DNA from: Lachnospiraceae bacterium
GTDB lineage: Bacteria > Bacillota_A > Clostridia > Lachnospirales > Lachnospiraceae
Direction: 5' to 3'
Length of the DNA: 6,866 nt
NCBI GenBank assembly: GCA_004556565.1
Contig: SFGN01000100.1
Location: 1-6,866 of the forward strand
Positions 5,697 to 6,866 of this stretch are shown here, in pieces. The translations under genes and the position numbers were made by a program. The notes beneath the pieces are model-generated. The model searched no databases and was not told the DNA's origin. It saw only the letters and a program-made list of their open reading frames with translations. Numbering within the stretch: position 1 is the first letter of the stretch; every line of letters begins with the position of its first letter.

Positions 5697-6638
5697 ATGG
5701 CAATTATTAATATTTATTCTAAGAGACAAAGAAAAATTCGTGGCGAAGTAAATGACGTATATCAATATAACAATATTCCACATGCACTCAGGGTGCAAAT
5801 TATTAAAATAATAACTGATTCTATCGGCTTCCCCTCTTCTAATGAACGCTACACATCGTATAGAAATGAAGCTGACAAAGTATATGCATATATCCATGAG
5901 ATACTTTCTAAGGAATATGGTGTTTTTTCTTTGAAGGAATTTGCAAAGAATGACTTTGACGCTCTTGTCGACTTTTTCCTTAAAGAGAGAAATACAGAGA
6001 AATGCCTAGATTTCATAGAAATATGCTTCCAGATACTAGTGAGCCACGTTGCGAAAAACCATTATGAATTCAAAGACATAACAAGTCAAAGTCCTGGAGA
6101 TGCAGTTATTGAACTAAATGAAAGGTTTAGAGAACATGGGGTTGGTTATCAGTTTGAATCTGAAGAGATAATAAGGATAGACTCTCAATTGATTCATGCT
6201 GATGTCGTAAAGCCAACCCTGATTCTTTTAAGTGGAGAACCCTTGTTTGAAGGCGCCAATGATGAATTCCTTGCTGCGCATGAGCATTACAGGCATAAGC
6301 GTTATAAAGAATGTCTAAATGATTGTCTGAAATCATTTGAAAGTATAATGAAAGCAATACATGATAAGAATAACTGGAAATATAGTCCTAATGATACAGC
6401 ATCAAAACTAATAAATAGCTGTTTAAGTCAAAATTTAATTCCGGCATATTTACAAAGCCAGTTCACAAGTCTGAAAACAATGCTGGAAACAGGAATTCCA
6501 ACCATCAGAAACAAAAATGCAGGTCATGGGCAAGGAGCTGATATTAAAGAGGTTCCGGAAGAATTGGTAAGCTATATGCTTCATCTTACTGCTACAAATT
6601 TACTATTTCTCTTAAAATGCGAGAAGAACATTAAGTGA
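5697..6638 (+). CDS. AbiJ/HEPN-type putative abortive infection protein (STM4504/CBY_0614-like)
   Basis: A 313-residue soluble protein with no signal peptide or membrane segment. The N-terminus (MAIINIYSKRQ, RGEVNDVYQYNNIP, LRVQIIKII; residues 1-39) resembles the AbiJ N-terminal domain 4 group and proteins annotated as the STM4504/CBY_0614 family, recalled rather than searched. The C-terminal part (about 190-310) is helical and resembles the Abi C-terminal/HEPN region, with YKECLNDCLKSFESIMKAI (203-221) and R271-NKNAG-H277. R-x4-6-H is the catalytic motif of HEPN ribonucleases, so the inferred role is RNA cleavage triggered by phage infection. The middle section (about 80-190) has no motif I recognise. 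The gene is more AT-rich than the transposase, which suggests a separate origin. It lies inside the IS1202-type element, has its own ribosome binding site, and is followed by a strong terminator. No antitoxin gene is adjacent. The family match is fairly secure; the defence function is inferred. Confidence 0.8.
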   Translation: MAIINIYSKRQRKIRGEVNDVYQYNNIPHALRVQIIKIITDSIGFPSSNERYTSYRNEADKVYAYIHEILSKEYGVFSLKEFAKNDFDALVDFFLKERNTEKCLDFIEICFQILVSHVAKNHYEFKDITSQSPGDAVIELNERFREHGVGYQFESEEIIRIDSQLIHADVVKPTLILLSGEPLFEGANDEFLAAHEHYRHKRYKECLNDCLKSFESIMKAIHDKNNWKYSPNDTASKLINSCLSQNLIPAYLQSQFTSLKTMLETGIPTIRNKNAGHGQGADIKEVPEELVSYMLHLTATNLLFLLKCEKNIK

Positions 6639-6639
6639 T

Positions 6640-6666
6640 GGTTCGCATAATGACGTTATGCTAAAG
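6640..6666 (+). other. degenerate dif-like site or plain hairpin after the Abi-like gene
   Basis: GGTTCGCATAA (6640-6650, 10 of 11 to the dif XerC arm), TGACG (5-bp centre), TTATGCTAAAG (6656-6666, 9 of 11 to the XerD arm). A functional dif has a 6-bp centre, so this may be decayed or fortuitous. Its core GCATAA...TTATGC also makes a simple hairpin. It begins 2 bases after the Abi-like stop codon, lies inside the IS1202-type element, and is inverted relative to the site at 3926-3953. Confidence 0.35.
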
Positions 6667-6702
6667 AGGCCGCTGCGGGAGGGATTTTCGCAGCGGCCTT
6701 TT
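6667..6702 (+). terminator. strong rho-independent terminator of the Abi-like gene
   Basis: AGGCCGCTGCG (6667-6677) pairs with CGCAGCGGCCT (6689-6699), an 11-bp, mostly G-C stem with an 11-base loop, and the T-run spans 6699-6702. It lies 28 bases past the Abi-like stop codon, so the gene is its own transcription unit. Confidence 0.9.
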
Positions 6703-6710
6703 CAATATAT

Positions 6711-6759
6711 GGACATTTATAATGAGCCAGTGATTAGACATTTTCACTGAGCTTTGACA
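6711..6759 (-). repeat. right terminal inverted repeat with two tandem motifs
   Basis: In reverse complement it begins TGTCAAAGCTCA and matches the left end (see 3959-4006). On this strand it holds GACATT-N5-TGAGCC at 6712-6728 and GACATT-N5-TGAGCT at 6737-6753, 25 bp apart, mirroring the left-end arrangement. Confidence 0.85.
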
Positions 6760-6764
6760 AACAT
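6760..6764. repeat. target-site direct repeat, right copy (AACAT)
   Basis: Partner of 3954-3958; it lies directly outside the right tip and is part of the 13-bp identity at 6757-6769. Confidence 0.75.
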
Positions 6765-6866
6765 TGTAGCATATGGATATGATCTGCACAGCATTCAGCT
6801 TCCAGAATCCGTACACTTTTCCACTCACACAGCTTTCTCAAAATACAGCCTATTGCTCTACGCTTC
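6765..6866. other. right flank with a diverged repeat of 1013-1075
   Basis: No gene is seen in these last 102 bases. From about 6809 to the window end the sequence is a diverged copy of 1011-1075, with TCCACTCACACA identical (6820-6831) and TGCTCT at matching distance after small gaps. Its nature is unknown; it could be a conserved end of some gene or element present twice in this region. Confidence 0.45.

Larger units (their letters stand above)
3959..6759 (+). mobile_element. IS1202-type (ISNCY) element with an Abi/HEPN passenger gene
   Basis: An insertion sequence of about 2.8 kb bounded by imperfect terminal inverted repeats (3959-4006 and 6711-6759) and a flanking direct repeat. Contents in order are a dead ISNCY/IS1202-type transposase (4073-5462), a structured spacer, an intact 313-codon Abi-like gene (5697-6638), a terminator, and the right terminal repeat. 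IS1202-type elements with only a transposase are roughly 1.6-1.8 kb as I recall, so the extra length equals the passenger gene with its flanks. Boundaries are uncertain by up to 5 bases on the left and 3 on the right, because the flanking repeat runs into the tips. A copy with an intact transposase could mobilise it in trans. Confidence 0.85.

Noticed and set aside
1..6866. tRNA, rRNA, CRISPR array, integron or plasmid replication origin
   Set aside because: No cloverleaf-like gene, rRNA core sequence, regularly spaced repeat array, attC-like repeat or iteron series was found.

Overview
This window looks like accessory DNA from an enterobacterium (Escherichia, Salmonella, Citrobacter, Klebsiella or a relative), either a plasmid or a decayed genomic island. 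The evidence is the IS2-type and IS110-type insertion sequence debris, a site that matches the E. coli chromosomal dif in 24 of 28 positions, and a pseudogene of the ISNCY/IS1202-type transposase common in this order. No rRNA, tRNA, CRISPR array or replication gene is visible, so replicon and species cannot be named from this window.

Layout, left to right. (1) 1-1012: right part of an IS2-like element. It has the end of orfA and a broken orfB with an in-frame stop and two frameshifts, and finishes at a recognisable IS2-type right terminal repeat. (2) 1013-1600: unassigned sequence, then a minus-strand, multiply frameshifted N-terminal remnant of an IS110-family transposase. (3) 1600-2242: poorly coding DNA with a weak 74-codon frame ending in a terminator-like hairpin, two very short frames with plausible ribosome binding sites, and a hairpin that buries a Shine-Dalgarno sequence. 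(4) 2243-3436: a full-length COG0523 (CobW/YjiA-type G3E) GTPase gene whose usual CxCC metal motif reads SISS. (5) 3437-3925: debris with a second, 146-bp IS2 orfB fragment. (6) 3926-3953: a dif-like XerC/XerD site. (7) 3959-6759: an IS1202-type (ISNCY) insertion sequence starting 5 bp after the XerC half-site. It has long imperfect terminal inverted repeats, each with two tandem copies of GGCTCA-N5-AATGTC, and a flanking direct repeat. (8) 6760-6866: right flank, including a diverged repeat of sequence found just after the IS2 end.

The main finding is the element at 3959-6759. Its transposase is dead (a frameshift and a stop), but between the transposase and the right terminal repeat it carries an apparently intact, AT-rich gene of 313 codons. 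The predicted protein resembles AbiJ-type abortive infection proteins, with an N-terminal AbiJ_NTD4-like region and a C-terminal HEPN-like region containing R-x5-H. It has its own ribosome binding site, a structured and repeat-bearing upstream region, and a strong terminator. I read this as a defence-type passenger gene inside a dif-associated insertion sequence. If the transposase is supplied in trans, the unit could still move. Xer recombination at the adjacent dif-like site is a second possible route for exchanging DNA here.

Apart from the GTPase and the HEPN/Abi-like gene, nearly every coding trace is broken.
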